Made by a program: the position numbers and the translations under genes
Shown here: positions 5,624 through 6,035 of the stretch, piece after piece
Position numbering within the stretch: the first letter of the stretch is position 1
Layout: every line of letters begins with the position of its first letter
Notes under the pieces: generated by a model
Told to the model about the DNA's origin: nothing
The model's database searches: none
Seen by the model: the letters and a program-made list of their open reading frames with translations, nothing else
Source of the DNA: Candidatus Zixiibacteriota bacterium
Lineage (GTDB): Bacteria > Zixibacteria > MSB-5A5 > WJJR01
Assembly: GCA_020058315.1 (NCBI GenBank)
Contig: JAGVEK010000396.1
Span: 1 to 6,035, forward strand
Direction: 5' to 3'
DNA length: 6,035 bases

Positions 5624-5655
5624 TTGACACCGGGCGTCCGTGGGTGTTCATACCA
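5624..5655 (+). promoter_or_regulatory. Candidate promoter of the synthetase-like gene
   Basis: A perfect -35 box TTGACA (5624-5629) stands out in GC-rich surroundings. The -10 is poor: TTCATA at 17-base spacing (5647-5652) or CATACC at 19 (5649-5654). A short dyad GGGTG-N7-CACCC (5642-5646 / 5654-5658) spans the -10 region and could be a regulator site. If real, the transcript would begin near 5660 with a leader of about 90 bases. Confidence 0.35.
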
Positions 5656-5665
5656 CCCCCGACAT

Positions 5666-5684
5666 GGGCTGCGTAGTGCAGTCC
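5666..5684 (+). promoter_or_regulatory. Leader hairpin A of the synthetase-like gene
   Basis: GGGCTGC (5666-5672) and GCAGTCC (5678-5684) form a 7-bp stem with one G-U pair and loop GTAGT. It would lie at the very 5' end of a transcript from the candidate promoter at 5624. No T-run follows, so it is not a terminator. Confidence 0.4.
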
Positions 5685-5702
5685 GCTCTCAACCCTTAAC
5701 CC

Positions 5703-5729
5703 GCCCCCTTGTGCTGAGACACTGGGGGC
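5703..5729 (+). promoter_or_regulatory. Leader hairpin B just before the ribosome binding site
   Basis: GCCCCC (5703-5708) pairs with GGGGGC (5724-5729). Inside it GTG (5711-5713) pairs with CAC (5720-5722) around loop CTGAGA, with a 2x1 internal loop between the two helices. The hairpin ends 8 bases before the GGGAGG ribosome binding site (5738-5743) of the gene starting at 5748, so it could affect ribosome access or mRNA stability. Confidence 0.5.
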
Positions 5730-5747
5730 TCTGCAGCGGGAGGTTTC

Positions 5748-6035
5748 ATGAACAAGCATCAGATCTACGACCGGGTCCTTAAGTCCCTGTGGCATTGGGC
5801 TGACCAGAATTCCGTCAGTTTCGTCCCGACACCACGCATCGTCACCGCCACCGGCGCCTGCGAGAATGTGGACACCCTGTGGGCGGTCCAAAGCGGCAAC
5901 GTGCCGGGCGAGTACTTCTTTGCCCAGACCGGGCAGCTCTATCTCGAAATGTCGCTGGCCGAGACCGGTCGCGCCTTCACGGTCGGATCATCGGGCCGCG
6001 CCGAGGCGGAAATCGACCACCGTCACCTGCGCGAG
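5748..6035 (+). CDS. Class II aminoacyl-tRNA synthetase-like protein (Asp/AsnRS type), partial at right edge
   Basis: The first 96 codons are visible. The ATG at 5748 is supported by GGGAGG (5738-5743) 4 bases upstream. The protein begins almost directly with the catalytic core of class II synthetases. Visible are a motif 1-like segment FVPTPRIVT (25-33, with the class-typical Pro29), FFAQTGQLYLE (57-67, compare the SGQLYLE type of AsnRS/AspRS), and motif 2 as GRAE (83-86) plus RHLRE (92-96), where Arg84 should contact ATP. True AspRS and AsnRS carry an N-terminal OB-fold anticodon-binding domain of roughly 100 residues; only about 25 residues precede motif 1 here. Family precedent includes the archaeal AsnRS-derived asparagine synthetase, a paralogue without that domain. 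The substrate here is unknown, and motif 3 lies beyond the window. Sampled GC (67% in one block) is higher than in the OLD gene. Confidence 0.82.
   Translation, partial: MNKHQIYDRVLKSLWHWADQNSVSFVPTPRIVTATGACENVDTLWAVQSGNVPGEYFFAQTGQLYLEMSLAETGRAFTVGSSGRAEAEIDHRHLRE

Larger units (their letters stand above)
5386..5747. other. Divergent intergenic region between the OLD gene and the synthetase-like gene
   Basis: This 362-base stretch contains no gene that I can support. It must hold the start signals of both divergent genes. It contains a pyrimidine-rich + strand patch (about 5455-5490, with repeated CTCCGC), a 10-base palindrome GCGGTACCGC (5425-5434), three copies of TTGTCA (5503, 5550 and 5562), an imperfect dyad TTCGACTC / GAGCCGAA (5595-5602 / 5609-5616, 7 of 8 pairs), candidate promoters on both strands and two leader hairpins before the + strand gene. 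A short open frame (5529-5621) ending in SKSSRN and TAG has no start signal and is not called as a gene. Confidence 0.6.

Overview
The window is bacterial and comes from an environmental organism of moderate to high GC that I cannot name. A lipobox-type lipoprotein and an RmuC homologue favour a Gram-negative cell envelope. No rRNA, tRNA, CRISPR array, transposase or integrase was seen.

Layout. Bases 1-280 hold the end of an unrecognised open frame at the left edge and the 5' region of a lipoprotein gene. The lipoprotein gene (281-1057, + strand) ends at a strong intrinsic terminator (1111-1138), preceded by a second hairpin that shares its arm sequence. Three genes then lie on the minus strand, read from right to left: an OLD-family ABC-ATPase/TOPRIM nuclease (5385-3751), an RmuC-family DNA recombination-limiting protein (3612-1870) and a small class I SAM-dependent methyltransferase (1857-1138). 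rmuC and the methyltransferase gene are 12 bases apart, and the ribosome binding site of the second abuts the stop codon of the first. The OLD gene is 138 bases upstream of rmuC. A 362-base divergent intergenic region (5386-5747) carries candidate back-to-back promoters, dyads and leader hairpins. The right edge (5748 onward, + strand) holds the first 96 codons of a class II aminoacyl-tRNA synthetase-like protein of the Asp/Asn type that lacks the usual N-terminal anticodon-binding domain.

How the genes may work together. The minus-strand trio is the main point of interest. It pairs an ATP-gated nuclease family known from anti-phage systems (P2 Old, Gabija GajA, retron-linked OLD proteins) with a membrane-anchored predicted PD-(D/E)XK-fold protein and a methyltransferase. 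It has neither the UvrD-like partner of Gabija nor a reverse transcriptase. The whole unit is visible, because it is bounded by a divergent gene on one side and a convergent gene on the other. A joint defence or DNA-processing role is inference from gene order. RmuC is also a widespread housekeeping protein, so chance adjacency remains possible. Hand-counted 60-base blocks suggest lower GC in the OLD gene (43% and 52%) than in the lipoprotein gene (57%) or the synthetase-like gene (67%), which would fit transfer of at least the OLD gene.
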